This document shows positions 54,744 to 64,000 of a stretch of DNA of 64,000 bases, piece by piece (positions within the stretch are counted from its first letter, which is position 1; every line of letters begins with the position of its first letter). The translations under genes and the position numbers were made by a program. The notes under the pieces are model-generated. The model was not told where the DNA came from. It searched no databases and was given only the letters and a program-made list of their open reading frames with translations. The DNA comes from Ignavibacteriales bacterium (GTDB taxonomy: Bacteria > Bacteroidota > Ignavibacteria > Ignavibacteriales > Melioribacteraceae). The stretch is taken from contig JAIOYW010000013.1 of NCBI GenBank assembly GCA_021740915.1, positions 106,329-170,328 on the forward strand. The letters run 5' to 3'.

Positions 54744-55561
54744 TATTTCTTATGGTTATTTTAGTTACTATCTCTTCATGCTCGAAAAGCGAAAACAACT
54801 CCGGGGTTCCCGAAAAACCTATTATTCTCACATCTATCATCCCATTAAAGGATATTGTGCTGAATATCACGGGTACTGATTTCGAGGTAGAAGCTCTTAT
54901 TCCTGCAGGGTCGTCTCATGAAACATATGAGCCGGAGGTGCAGGTCGTGAAGAAAATGGCAAAAGCGAAAGCCCTTATCCTGACCGGAACCGATCTGCTT
55001 TTTGAGAAAACCATCTCCGGATGGGATAAATCACCGGATATACGTACAATTACTCTTGAAAAAGGAATCGAAATATTCGAACACAATCCTCATATCTGGC
55101 TCGGAATTGAAGAAGTTAAAAAGATGAGTATGAATCTCGCAGAGAGTTTGTCATCACTTTTTCCTGAAAAAGCAAATGATTTTATGAAGAGGCAAAAAGC
55201 CTTTGCTGAAAAACTTGATTCTGCTGAAATAATTGTTTCTGAAAATTTATATCTCCTGAAAGAACAATATATTGTAACTTATCATCCGGCATGGAAATAT
55301 CTCCTTTCCAGATATGGTATCCGGGAAATATCTATTGAAAGCCATGGAAAGGAACCAAATGCTGGTGAAATGCTTAAAACAATTTCCCGGATCAGAGAAA
55401 GCGGAGTTAAAAAAATATTTGTTGAGCCACAGTTTGATAACAGCGTTGTTAATACGATTCGTAATGAATTAAAAATTGATATTGTTATGGTTAACCCATT
55501 ACCTGAAAATATTATTGCAAACTTTATTGAAGTGAGTAAAAAATTTGCCACAGCAAAATAG
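54731..55561 (+). CDS. Metal ABC transporter substrate-binding lipoprotein (ZnuA/TroA-like)
   Basis: The 276-aa protein starts with a lipoprotein signal (ISSC with C17). The cluster A-I binding-protein fold is shown by IIPLKDIVLNITG, GSSHETYEPEVQVVKKM, LILTGTDLLFE, HNPHIWL (His ligand), YHPAWKYLLSRYGI and EPQFDNSVV near the end. There is no long His-rich loop as in many zinc-specific ZnuA proteins, so zinc versus manganese is open. It sits between the Fur-family regulator and the ATPase gene. Confidence 0.86.
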   Translation: MRRLIFLMVILVTISSCSKSENNSGVPEKPIILTSIIPLKDIVLNITGTDFEVEALIPAGSSHETYEPEVQVVKKMAKAKALILTGTDLLFEKTISGWDKSPDIRTITLEKGIEIFEHNPHIWLGIEEVKKMSMNLAESLSSLFPEKANDFMKRQKAFAEKLDSAEIIVSENLYLLKEQYIVTYHPAWKYLLSRYGIREISIESHGKEPNAGEMLKTISRIRESGVKKIFVEPQFDNSVVNTIRNELKIDIVMVNPLPENIIANFIEVSKKFATAK

Positions 55562-56303
55562 AGAAATAGTAAATGCTGTTAGTCTTAAAAATCTGACAGT
55601 GAAGTTTGGAAATCAGACGATTCTTAATACGATAAATCTGGACCTCGCCGAGAAAGAATTTTTAGGAATAATTGGTCCGAACGGCGGAGGAAAGACTACT
55701 TTCCTTAAGACAATAATGGGCTTTATTACACCCTCTGCAGGATCGGTGAGTATCTTTGGAAAAACCCCAAAGGATTCAGGAGGGACTATAGGGTACGTTC
55801 CTCAGTATTCAACCTTCGAAAGCCATTTTCCAGTGAATGTTACAGATGTAATAAAAATGGGTACATATACAAGTAAAGTATCGAAGGTAATTATTGATTC
55901 GCTGATTGATGATATACTTAAAAAAACAAGGCTTTCACATCTTGCAAAAAGACAGGTCTCGGAACTTTCAGGAGGGGAAAAACAAAGAGTTCTTATTTCA
56001 AGAGCTCTTGCAGTTCAGCCCAAAATTCTAATACTTGATGAGCCGACTGCAAGCATTGATTATGAATCAAATATAAATTTTTTTGAAATTCTTAAAGAGC
56101 TCAATAAAGATATAACGATACTGCTTGTTTCGCATGATATCGGAGTAATTTCAAGATATGTAAAAAAAATTGCCTGTCTTAACCGGGAACTCCATTATCA
56201 TGATTCAAAGGAAATATCACAGGAAACTCTCGAAGCTGTTTATAAATGTCCGGTGGATCTGATCGCTCATGGTGTTCCGCACAGGGTTTTGGAGACTCAT
56301 TAA
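55545..56303 (+). CDS. Metal ABC transporter ATP-binding protein (ZnuC-like)
   Basis: The 252-aa ATPase has Walker A IIGPNGGGKTTFLK, signature LSGGEKQRVLISRALA, Walker B LILDEPTASID and the H-loop LLVSHDIGV. The start is probably the TTG at 55545, overlapping the upstream gene by 17 bp; no ATG is available in frame before the first conserved strand. It pairs with the permease encoded next. Confidence 0.93.
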   Translation: MPQQNREIVNAVSLKNLTVKFGNQTILNTINLDLAEKEFLGIIGPNGGGKTTFLKTIMGFITPSAGSVSIFGKTPKDSGGTIGYVPQYSTFESHFPVNVTDVIKMGTYTSKVSKVIIDSLIDDILKKTRLSHLAKRQVSELSGGEKQRVLISRALAVQPKILILDEPTASIDYESNINFFEILKELNKDITILLVSHDIGVISRYVKKIACLNRELHYHDSKEISQETLEAVYKCPVDLIAHGVPHRVLETH

Positions 56304-56305
56304 TT

Positions 56306-57106
56306 ATGTTATCAGAATTATTTAATAATCAGTTTTTTATCAATTCTTTGTATGCTGCGTTTCTTTCAAGTATAGCCATTGGTATTGTTGGCACATTCGT
56401 ATATCTAAGGCGAATTACGTTTATCAGCGGAGGGATTGCCCATTCCTCCTATGGTGGAATAGGTATGAGTTATTATTATGGATTCCACCCTATGATCGGG
56501 GCATTGGGTTTTGCACTTCTTACAGCAATATTTATATCATCACTTCGGCGGAAAAAAAGGAAAAATGAAGATATGCTTATTAGTATTGCCTGGGCTTTGG
56601 GAATGTCCATAGGAGTGTTGTTCATAAATTTTACTCCGGGTTATGTTCCGAACCTGATGGGATATTTATTCGGCAATATTATTACGGTGCCCACATCTGA
56701 AATTTATTTTATTCTCGGTGCTGATGTAGTAATAATAATACTTGTTTCCATGTTTTATAAACAATTTAAGGCAGTAACTTTTGATGAGGAATTTGCAGCA
56801 TCAATGGGTATTAAAACGGGACTTATCGATATGCTGCTGCTTTGTCTTATCGCCTTATCCACAATTATCCTTATCAAAATTGTCGGTATCGTATTACTAA
56901 TAGCTCTTTTTTCAATCCCACAGGCAATAAGCCTGAAACTAAGCAAAAGTTTCTCATCAATGATGTTCTTTTCAGCGCTTTTCGGGCTTGCTTTTATTCT
57001 CATTGGGTTATTTAGCTCTTATTATTTAAATTTGGCGTCTGGTTCACTAACAATTTTAATCGCTTCTCTCTGTTATCTTGCTAGCGAATACTTCATTAAG
57101 GAATAA
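56306..57106 (+). CDS. Metal ABC transporter permease (ZnuB-like)
   Basis: The 266-aa protein has about eight membrane segments of the ABC-3 family. GIAHSSYGGIGMSYYYG and DEEFAASMGIKTGLIDMLLL (the ATPase-contact loop) are characteristic. The ATG at 56306, with GGAG upstream, is preferred to the frame's earlier start, which would overlap the ATPase gene. It completes a regulator-binding protein-ATPase-permease operon. Confidence 0.93.
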   Translation: MLSELFNNQFFINSLYAAFLSSIAIGIVGTFVYLRRITFISGGIAHSSYGGIGMSYYYGFHPMIGALGFALLTAIFISSLRRKKRKNEDMLISIAWALGMSIGVLFINFTPGYVPNLMGYLFGNIITVPTSEIYFILGADVVIIILVSMFYKQFKAVTFDEEFAASMGIKTGLIDMLLLCLIALSTIILIKIVGIVLLIALFSIPQAISLKLSKSFSSMMFFSALFGLAFILIGLFSSYYLNLASGSLTILIASLCYLASEYFIKE

Positions 57107-57127
57107 GTATCAACTCATGGGATTAGT

Positions 57128-57919
57128 GTGATCAACTGGAATATCAGCCCTGAAATATTTTCGATAGGATTTATAACTGTCAGATGGTATGGTATATTAT
57201 TTGCGGCAGGTTTCCTTGCCGGATATCAGATAATGACAAAAATCTTCAGGTGGGAATCAAAAAATCCGGAAGATGTTAACGACCTTTTATGGTTTGTGAT
57301 AATAGGTACAGTTGTTGGAGCACGGCTCGGACATTGTCTTTTTTACAATCCGGAATACTATCTCACAAATCCGCTTGAGATAATCAAAGTATGGAATGGC
57401 GGTCTCGCAAGCCATGGCGCAGCAATCGGTATATTATCGGCAGTCTGGTATTATTCAAAGAAGAAAAAGAATCAATCGTATCTTTGGGTAATGGATAGAG
57501 TTGTTATTACAGCTGCTCTTGGTGGAGCTCTTATTAGGCTGGGAAATCTCTTTAATTCCGAAATAATAGGGACTCCGACTGATTTGCCATGGGGCTTCGT
57601 TTTCGAAAGAGTGGATGATGTTGTCAGACATCCGGCTCAGCTATATGAATCAATTGCTTATTTTATAGTTTTTGGAATAATTTATAAATTATACCTTACC
57701 AAAAAGGAACGGACACCACAAGGTACAATATTTGGATTATTTCTTATACTCGTTTTTTCATTCCGGTTCTTCGTTGAATTTATCAAAGAAAACCAGACAT
57801 ATTTTGAGGAAGGTTTACTTCTTAATATGGGACAGTTGCTTAGCATTCCTCTCGTGTTATTAGGTTTTTATTTATTATTTAGAAAAAATATATCAACAAA
57901 TCAGAAAGGCACAAATTAG
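57128..57919 (+). CDS. lgt: Prolipoprotein diacylglyceryl transferase
   Basis: Lgt attaches diacylglycerol to the lipobox cysteine of prolipoproteins at the inner membrane. The 263-aa protein has seven-odd membrane segments, VRWYGILFAAGFLAGY, GARLGHCLFYNPEYY, GGLASHGAAIGI, the signature region GALIRLGNLFNSEIIG and RHPAQLYES. The start is GTG at 57128. It lies 21 bases after the permease gene and its stop overlaps the next start by one base. Confidence 0.95.
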   Translation: MINWNISPEIFSIGFITVRWYGILFAAGFLAGYQIMTKIFRWESKNPEDVNDLLWFVIIGTVVGARLGHCLFYNPEYYLTNPLEIIKVWNGGLASHGAAIGILSAVWYYSKKKKNQSYLWVMDRVVITAALGGALIRLGNLFNSEIIGTPTDLPWGFVFERVDDVVRHPAQLYESIAYFIVFGIIYKLYLTKKERTPQGTIFGLFLILVFSFRFFVEFIKENQTYFEEGLLLNMGQLLSIPLVLLGFYLLFRKNISTNQKGTN

Positions 57920-59046
57920 TGTTAAGAGTAATTATTTTATTGACAATTATTTCTTCAAATATATATTTCCCGCAGTCAGAATACTACCCACTTAAAGATT
58001 CGCTCAGATTTCAGGGAGAAAAACATCTTCGTAACATAAAACAACTTACATTTGGCGGTAATAATGCCGAAGCTTACTGGTCATTTGATAACAAACAACT
58101 AATTTTTCAAAGTGACTGGTCAGCGATTAACGGCCAGGGTTGTGATCAGATTTTTCGCATGAATGCAGATGGAAGCCCCTTGGCAGGCGGAAGTCGATAT
58201 GAATTAATGTCAACCGGAACTGGGCGGACAACATGTAGTTATTTTCTTGCGGATGGAAAAATTGTATATGCTTCCACACATGAGGCAAACCATAAGTGTC
58301 CTGAAACCGTGATGTTCAAAGAAGGTCGTTATGTTTGGCCGATTTATACAGGATATGATATTTTTGTTTATGACCCTGTCTCCAGGGTAACTGAGTCTCT
58401 TATTACAAACGAAGGCTATGATGCAGAGGCAACGGTTTCACCGGATGGTAAATATATGGTTTTCACTTCTACTCGTTCAGGTGACCTTGAGTTGTACAGA
58501 TATGAATTTTCAACAGGTGAAATTCTGCAATTGACCGATACACCCGGCTATGATGGCGGAGCATTTTTCTCTCCGGATTCAAGATCGATTGTCTGGCGTG
58601 CAAGCAGACCCACTGGGGAAGAGGCGGAATCGTATATGCGTCTTCTTAGTGATAATCTTGTTGAGCCAAAGGCACTCAATATTTATATTTCCGATATTGA
58701 TGGCGGGAACGTGCGGCAGGTTACTAATCTTGGCGGAGCAAACTGGGCGCCCTTTTTTCACCCAGACGGTGAGAAAATACTTTTTTCTTCCAATCATCAT
58801 TCCTTAGCCCAGGGCGGCAGGATTTTCGACATATTTATGATAAATCCTGACGGGACCGGACTTGAGCAAATTACAAATTCAGGTACATTTGATGCTTTCC
58901 CGATGTTTTCTTTTGATGGAAAAAGATTAGTTTTCGCTTCAAACCGAAATGCTTCCCGAACCCCCACGCGCGATACAAACATTTTCGTTGCCGAATGGAT
59001 TGAAAATCCGGATGAAGCAGACATCAATTTTAATTCAGTAAAATAA
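57919..59046 (+). CDS. Exported TolB-like propeller protein (PD40 repeats)
   Basis: The GTG start at 57919 opens a signal peptide (MLRVIILLTIISSNIYFPQS). The 375-aa product has PD40/WD40-like repeats: AEAYWSFDNKQLIFQSD, ATVSPDGKYMVFTSTRSGDLELYRY, GAFFSPDSRSIVWRASR, PFFHPDGEKILFSSNHH and PMFSFDGKRLVFASNRN. Such periplasmic propellers often bind peptides or glycans; its role is unknown. It is coupled to lgt. Confidence 0.83.
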   Translation: MLRVIILLTIISSNIYFPQSEYYPLKDSLRFQGEKHLRNIKQLTFGGNNAEAYWSFDNKQLIFQSDWSAINGQGCDQIFRMNADGSPLAGGSRYELMSTGTGRTTCSYFLADGKIVYASTHEANHKCPETVMFKEGRYVWPIYTGYDIFVYDPVSRVTESLITNEGYDAEATVSPDGKYMVFTSTRSGDLELYRYEFSTGEILQLTDTPGYDGGAFFSPDSRSIVWRASRPTGEEAESYMRLLSDNLVEPKALNIYISDIDGGNVRQVTNLGGANWAPFFHPDGEKILFSSNHHSLAQGGRIFDIFMINPDGTGLEQITNSGTFDAFPMFSFDGKRLVFASNRNASRTPTRDTNIFVAEWIENPDEADINFNSVK

Positions 59047-59047
59047 T

Positions 59048-60493
59048 GTGCATAGCTTGAACGGATTCAATGATAGTATCAGCGAATACTTCAAAAATAA
59101 TTTCGGCGAGGCTTTCTATAATAATTACATAGAGTATTCCTCTGAGAATTCAAGGTCGTTCATTCGAATCAATCCGCTCGAAACAGAACCTGGAGAGTTG
59201 ATCCGGAGACTGGCAAAATATGAGATTGTAGTACATCCAGTTGAAAAAATAGACAACGCACTCGAAGTGATTTCTGGTGGGAGCAGGATCGGGAAGACCC
59301 TGGAACACAATCTTGGACATTATTATATCCAGAGCCTTTCCTCAATGCTTCCTCCTCTTGTATTACAGCCAAAACCCCATGATAAAGTCCTTGATCTATG
59401 CGCAGCCCCGGGTTCGAAAACCACGCAGATTGCTGCTATGATGGATGGAAAAGGAACACTGGCTGCGAATGAAATTTCAATAGACAGAACAAAAGCCCTT
59501 GTTTATAACCTTGAAAGGATGAATCATCCCAACTTTTCAGTTTCTAATTTCAAGGGGGAACTTCTAAGTAAAATTTTTGAAAATTATTTCGATAAAATTC
59601 TTGTGGATGTTCCCTGCAGCGGACTTGGGATACTTCAAAAAAAAAGTGATATTAATAACTGGTGGCATAAAAACCATGCGGATAAACTTGCAATACAACA
59701 ACTCAAGCTTATCATAGCTGCACTAAAAATGCTTAAACCCGGAGGCACTCTTGTTTATTCAACGTGTACTCTGACTATCGAAGAGAATGAACAGGTAATA
59801 GATAAACTGTTAAAAAAATACCCGGCAGAAATTCAGGAAATTGATATTCCCCTTCCCACACATAGCGGATTTACGGGTGAAAAATATTCAATAGAAAACT
59901 CATCAGTTCATTATTCCAAAAGGTTATTACCCTGGGAGATTGGAAGCGAGGGTTTTTTTCTGGCTAAAATAGTAAAAACTGCCGAAACTGAACCATTAAA
60001 ACCTATGCAGAACAACAACCGATCCGTATTCAGACAGGTTCTGCCGGCACATAAAGATCTCAGACCACACCTTGAATATTTTTCGGAAAAATTTTGTGTT
60101 GATTGGTCTGTACTCGAAGGATATACTTTTTTTATGAAGGGTACGGATATATTTTTTAACAACGCTGGCTGGGAGATCAAACCGCTGGATATTTTCGCAA
60201 GGATAGGCCAGAAACTCGGCAGCATTGATAAACACGGAAAACTTGCTGTACACTCTCAGGCGGTAAGAGTGTTCGGAAAACACTCTTCAAAGAATATTAT
60301 TGATTTGCAGACACCCGATGAATTTAACACATATTTCGGAGGCGGGACTCTCAAATCCTTTTCCGAAAATCCGGGACAAAAGATAATACGATATGATGGA
60401 CTATATCTTGGCGCAGCTATACTTACTGCAGAAGGATTAAAATCTCAGTTTCCAAGGGCTATGAGAAGCTCAGAAATCATGCTCCCTAAATAA
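59048..60493 (+). CDS. rRNA (cytosine-C5)-methyltransferase, RsmF/NOL1-NOP2-Sun family
   Basis: The 481-aa protein has the SAM site LDLCAAPGSKTTQIA, motif IV DVPCSGLGILQKKSDI and motif VI YSTCTLTIEENEQVI, with the two family cysteines in PCSG and STCT. The C-terminal third (GWEIKPLDIFARIGQKLG to PRAMRSSEIML) matches the extension seen in RsmF-type enzymes, which methylate 16S rRNA. The start is GTG at 59048, one base after the previous stop. Confidence 0.88.
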   Translation: MHSLNGFNDSISEYFKNNFGEAFYNNYIEYSSENSRSFIRINPLETEPGELIRRLAKYEIVVHPVEKIDNALEVISGGSRIGKTLEHNLGHYYIQSLSSMLPPLVLQPKPHDKVLDLCAAPGSKTTQIAAMMDGKGTLAANEISIDRTKALVYNLERMNHPNFSVSNFKGELLSKIFENYFDKILVDVPCSGLGILQKKSDINNWWHKNHADKLAIQQLKLIIAALKMLKPGGTLVYSTCTLTIEENEQVIDKLLKKYPAEIQEIDIPLPTHSGFTGEKYSIENSSVHYSKRLLPWEIGSEGFFLAKIVKTAETEPLKPMQNNNRSVFRQVLPAHKDLRPHLEYFSEKFCVDWSVLEGYTFFMKGTDIFFNNAGWEIKPLDIFARIGQKLGSIDKHGKLAVHSQAVRVFGKHSSKNIIDLQTPDEFNTYFGGGTLKSFSENPGQKIIRYDGLYLGAAILTAEGLKSQFPRAMRSSEIMLPK

Positions 60494-60709
60494 CCTTATT
60501 TCTGCTGTCGCCCACAAACAATGACGTAGAATTTCTAATAGTGTCCGGCATAAATCCTTTGGTCAATGGGGTTTTATTCCAATATAAGATTTTGGACTAA
60601 TAGATTAACAATCAGCGCTGTTCAGAGGAATTATTTCGTTATTTTGCATCAGCTCTCAGGCGGATATTTTTATTGAATTTCTTTTTTTTCAGTAATCGAT
60701 AAAACATTC

Positions 60710-62881
60710 ATGATGGATACTATTCAGGGAAAAATACTCAAAATTGTTTTCAGAAATGAAGAAAACGGTTATACTGTTGCAAAGTTCAAACGTGATGCCT
60801 TTACGATTGACACCATAACCGGATATATTCACGACCTCAACGAGGGTGATGAATTTGAGTTGACAGGCAAATGGACAATTCATTCCAAATTCGGTAAACA
60901 GTTTCAGGTTGAGAAATACAATACCGTTCTTCCTACTTCCGCAATTGATATTGAAAAATATTTAGCCTCTCGTGTATTTAAAGGAATCGGGCCGGCAATG
61001 GCAAAGAAGATAGTTAAATCTCTGGGACCAGATGCACTCCTCAAAATCGATGGTGATATTAATTGCCTGTTGGATGTTCCCGGGTTTGGACAAAAGAGAT
61101 TTGCTGATGTTTCTGCTCAATGGGAAGAACAGAAAAAACAACGGGCAAATCTGATATTCCTTCAGGAGCTGGGTATAACACACGGAACGGCTGGTAAAAT
61201 ATTGAAACAATACGGAGCAGCCGTAAAAATTGTTATAAGCGATAATCCATATAAACTTATTGATGATATATATGGTATCGGATTTATTACGGCAGATAAA
61301 ATTGCTGAGAAACTCGGATTTACTCATGATGATCCCAGAAGAATTGATGCAGCGGTTGTTTATACTCTTCGCTCTCTCTCAGATGAAGGGCATGTTTGCT
61401 ATCCTTATGATCGACTTGTTACAAAATCTGCAGCCACGCTCGGGGTATTCTCTGAACAGATCACAGATTCTCTCAAGCGGCTTTCATATAAAGGGAGAGT
61501 CTTTATCGACGAAAATAATTTTCTTACCGAAGACTCAGGAAGTAATCCAGTTTATCTGAAAGGAATGGAGTATGCAGAAAGGGTAACCGCACAGAAAATT
61601 TTGCTGTCCACCCGAAGTTCTGATTATTTTCATGATATTAAACAATTTATCAATAAAATTTCAGACCAGACAGGTATAACTCCGGCAGATGAACAGCTAA
61701 AGGCTATTCTGGCGGCTTTCGAAAAGAATATTGTTGTAATTACCGGAGGTCCCGGTACAGGTAAAACAACAATAATCCGGTTTATAATTGATATATGTGA
61801 GATACTCGAAATGCAGCCTATGCTTGCGGCACCTACCGGACGAGCAGCAAAAAGACTCGCTGAGGCAACGGGGCGGGAAGCTAAAACAATTCACAGGCTT
61901 TTGGAATACTCTCCGCTCGATGGCAGATTCAACAAAAATGAAGACAATCCTTTAGAAACCGATATGCTGATTGTTGATGAGATGTCGATGGTGGACATAG
62001 TACTCTTTTCACATCTTGCACTTGCGCTGCCGGAAGATGCCAGGATAATCCTTGTTGGCGATGCTGATCAGCTTCCATCTGTAGGACCGGGTACAGTGTT
62101 AAAAGATATAATTGACTCGGGCGAAGTTGTTTCCGTGAAGCTTGAAAAAATATTCCGCCAGGAAGAACAAAGTTCAATTGTTGTTAATGCCCATATGATA
62201 AACAATGGCGAAATGCCGGCGACTGATCAGAAGCTTGAAAACAACCCTGATTTTTTCTTTGGAAATGTTTATGACTCGAACACTGTTTCTGAGAAGATCG
62301 TAAATCTTGTTTCAAAATATCTTCCTCAGAATTATGGATTTGAACCTATGGCAGATATTCAGGTGCTCTCTCCCATGTACCGCGGAGCCGCAGGTGTGGA
62401 TAATCTGAATATTAGATTACAGGCGGCGATTAATCCCGATGGGGCTGAATTCAGAAGAGGTGACCGGATTTTTCGCGTTGGAGACAAAGTCATGCAGATG
62501 CGGAATAATTATGACAAGGATGTTTACAACGGAGATATCGGTAAGATTGCTGCCTATAATAAAATCAATCAGATTGTACACGTTGAATTTGATGAAAAAA
62601 ATGTGTTTTATAAACCAGAAGAAAGTGACGATCTAGTTCTGGCTTATGCCGTCTCAATTCATAAATCACAGGGCAGTGAATACCCCGTTGTTGTAATTCC
62701 TGTACTTAAGGAATTTTCAATTATGCTTCAGAGAAAATTGATTTATACTGCCGTCACCAGAGGTAAACAAAAAGTTTTTTTACTTGGCGATCCAGCCGCT
62801 CTTCAACTCGCGATCAGTAATTATCGTTCAGGTTTACGTTTTTCCCAGTTAAGGGAGAGGATCACAGGAAAGGTCAGATAA
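60710..62881 (+). CDS. recD2: RecD2-type SF1B helicase
   Basis: The 723-aa protein lacks RecBC partners and has the RecD2/TraA layout: an N-terminal beta domain (GKILKIVFRNEENGYTVAKFKRD), helix-hairpin-helix motifs (VPGFGQKRF, GIGFITADKIAEKLGF), Walker A ITGGPGTGKTTII, motif II DEMSMVD, motif III GDADQLPSVGPG, and C-terminal LAYAVSIHKSQGSEYPVV and YTAVTRGK. It should unwind DNA 5' to 3' in repair or replication stress. Two ATG codons (60710, 60713) are possible starts. Confidence 0.94.
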   Translation: MMDTIQGKILKIVFRNEENGYTVAKFKRDAFTIDTITGYIHDLNEGDEFELTGKWTIHSKFGKQFQVEKYNTVLPTSAIDIEKYLASRVFKGIGPAMAKKIVKSLGPDALLKIDGDINCLLDVPGFGQKRFADVSAQWEEQKKQRANLIFLQELGITHGTAGKILKQYGAAVKIVISDNPYKLIDDIYGIGFITADKIAEKLGFTHDDPRRIDAAVVYTLRSLSDEGHVCYPYDRLVTKSAATLGVFSEQITDSLKRLSYKGRVFIDENNFLTEDSGSNPVYLKGMEYAERVTAQKILLSTRSSDYFHDIKQFINKISDQTGITPADEQLKAILAAFEKNIVVITGGPGTGKTTIIRFIIDICEILEMQPMLAAPTGRAAKRLAEATGREAKTIHRLLEYSPLDGRFNKNEDNPLETDMLIVDEMSMVDIVLFSHLALALPEDARIILVGDADQLPSVGPGTVLKDIIDSGEVVSVKLEKIFRQEEQSSIVVNAHMINNGEMPATDQKLENNPDFFFGNVYDSNTVSEKIVNLVSKYLPQNYGFEPMADIQVLSPMYRGAAGVDNLNIRLQAAINPDGAEFRRGDRIFRVGDKVMQMRNNYDKDVYNGDIGKIAAYNKINQIVHVEFDEKNVFYKPEESDDLVLAYAVSIHKSQGSEYPVVVIPVLKEFSIMLQRKLIYTAVTRGKQKVFLLGDPAALQLAISNYRSGLRFSQLRERITGKVR

Positions 62882-62905
62882 AAGGTGGTTTAATTTGGAG
62901 GTTCA

Positions 62906-63586
62906 ATGTTACGCGTAAAATATTTTGTGTTGACTTTGTGTCTGTTTTTTTACTTATCTGTTTTTGCTCAATCGGAAAACAGCGTTAATGGATACGTCTA
63001 TGAGCCGGGAAGCCATGAATTGTTTTTAATGCCGACTGCGAACACGATGGACAGCGGTGCATATTTTTCAAGTTACGAGATAATCTTTCTTAATTTCACC
63101 TTCAGCGCGGGATCCCGAACCCACATTGGCGGCTTTTTTCTTTTTCCGATCACCGCTGAGTTTATTGAGAGTTTTACTCTTGGAGTTAAACATAATTTTT
63201 TCAGGACTAAAGAATTTCAATCAGCCGTATGGGGATCATTGACCTTTAAGAATCAATTGTACTCAATTGGCAATGTTTTCAGTTATAGCAAGCCCAAAAC
63301 GAGCTTTCATATTGCCTTTGCATTTATGGGAGATTTGGCAGAAGGCGGGAATTCCTTTTTAATTATGGGTGGAATAAACCAGAAACTATCCGGAAAACTT
63401 AGCGGGATCATTGAATATACAAACGCAAAGGAATTGATGGAACATAAATTCAACGGGATAATTTCGATAGGAGTCAGATTCAGGGGAGAAAACACCGCAT
63501 GGGAATTAGCCGGTATCCGTCCTCTGGAGGAAACATCCGGAAATTTTCTTTTCTTTCCGTTTCTTAAAGCAACGTTTTATTTTTAG
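62906..63586 (+). CDS. Exported protein of unknown function, probable small outer-membrane barrel
   Basis: The 226-aa product has a signal peptide (YFVLTLCLFFYLSVFAQ) and alternating hydrophobic strands with aromatic ends, closing in FLKATFYF as outer-membrane barrels do. PTANTMDSGAYFSSYE at the N-terminal side resembles conserved starts of small barrel-like proteins. I do not recognise the family. GGAGG lies six bases before the ATG. Confidence 0.65.
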   Translation: MLRVKYFVLTLCLFFYLSVFAQSENSVNGYVYEPGSHELFLMPTANTMDSGAYFSSYEIIFLNFTFSAGSRTHIGGFFLFPITAEFIESFTLGVKHNFFRTKEFQSAVWGSLTFKNQLYSIGNVFSYSKPKTSFHIAFAFMGDLAEGGNSFLIMGGINQKLSGKLSGIIEYTNAKELMEHKFNGIISIGVRFRGENTAWELAGIRPLEETSGNFLFFPFLKATFYF

Positions 63587-63605
63587 TCGATATGATATTT
63601 ACAAT

Positions 63606-63633
63606 GGCGCCTTGTCTTTTCATACAAAGCGCC
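63606..63633. terminator. Hairpin after the last rightward gene
   Basis: GGCGCCTTGT and ACAAAGCGCC pair with one mismatch around an 8-base loop, 17 bases past the stop codon. No T tract follows, so the terminator role is tentative. Confidence 0.4.
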
Positions 63634-63863
63634 GGGAAAAATATTAAACGAAATTAATAAACAGGCAGAAAATTTTTTAATAATCTATCGTAAGTATTCT
63701 ACCGTTGGTAAAACTGAAGAAATTTTCTTTGTCTGCAATTTTAATGCCGTCCATTAAATCACTCCTGACTTCCAAGGTAAAAACGACTAAAGTATTGTAA
63801 TACAATAGGATAGATTTCACCATAGGCACTACAGATTTTTGTAAGGTAATATTTGAGAGGTAT

Positions 63864-64000
63864 TTATTTTATTTCGAAGGGTATGTTGTCTATCTTTTTA
63901 CCCATGATCTGATAGATCTTTCTAATGTGTTGAGTCACAGAAGAAGGCACACCATACCTTTTACCGGTCTTCTGATCTAAGAGGATACTGCACTGAACAT
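63864..64000 (-). CDS. 3' end of an unknown ORF entering from the right edge
   Basis: A minus-strand frame is open from the window edge for about 45 codons and stops at 63864-63866. It ends QHIRKIYQIMGKKIDNIPFEIK. The composition looks coding, but I do not recognise it. The 230 bases between it and the hairpin at 63606-63633 hold nothing I can support. Confidence 0.35.
   Translation of the reverse strand, partial: VQCSILLDQKTGKRYGVPSSVTQHIRKIYQIMGKKIDNIPFEIK

Overview
The window is AT-leaning bacterial chromosome (roughly 40% GC by eye). It most resembles the Ignavibacteria/Chlorobi/Bacteroidota group. The evidence is three large secreted proteins that end in a type IX secretion (T9SS) sorting domain with the hallmark NYPNPFNP motif, a DUF5686 outer-membrane protein with a carboxypeptidase-regulatory-like domain, a TANNTTTG-like promoter in front of pckA, and many hybrid histidine kinases. 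Genus and species cannot be told from the sequence alone.

Layout. 1-7.3 kb is accessory and scarred. It holds the 3' part of a type I methylase gene (hsdM), a REP-associated Y1 (HUH) transposase with its own hairpin cluster inserted between two diverged copies of the hsdM tail, a frameshifted hsdS, a RibD/DHFR-like gene bracketed by two related long palindromes that resemble integron attC sites, a class C beta-lactamase-fold hydrolase, a PAS/transposase chimeric remnant, and cheR. 7.3-15.5 kb encodes two very large hybrid histidine kinases, one with nine PAS domains. 15.5-16.2 kb is a convergent non-coding gap rich in inverted repeats. 16.2-20.0 kb is a two-component system whose kinase has an FG-GAP-like periplasmic domain, paired with an NtrC-type sigma-54 activator. 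20.3-24.5 kb is a secreted T9SS protein with FG-GAP repeats. 24.8-27.7 kb is an operon of OmpR-type regulator, sensor kinase and a small kinase-like protein. 27.8-30.3 kb is paaABCD (phenylacetyl-CoA epoxidase, no paaE present). 30.5-33.9 kb is a six-PAS kinase with a C-terminal receiver. pckA, an FG-GAP T9SS protein and a BNR-repeat T9SS protein follow. 41.2-53.8 kb carries a MJ0619/Tes-like radical SAM protein, membrane and envelope proteins, a TIGR01777 epimerase, rlmD and other housekeeping genes, a cytoplasmic PAS kinase, and a geranylgeranyl-reductase-family flavoprotein overlapped by a ferredoxin gene.

At 54.0-54.35 kb an AT-rich gap holds two exact DnaA boxes (TTATTCACA), several one-mismatch boxes and a trinucleotide tract like a DnaA-trio. 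All genes to the right read rightward and most genes to the left read leftward. This is a plausible chromosomal replication origin, or failing that a dense regulatory region. Rightward from there are a Fur-family regulator with a metal (zinc/manganese-type) ABC transporter, lgt, a TolB-like propeller protein, an rRNA cytosine methyltransferase, recD2 and a small outer-membrane-like protein. No tRNA, rRNA or CRISPR array was recognised.

The strongest items for follow-up are the candidate origin, the nested transposase/tail duplication in the restriction-modification locus, the attC-like cassette, the FG-GAP sensor kinase, the Tes-like radical SAM protein, and the two families of short repeats that have entered coding sequences in frame.
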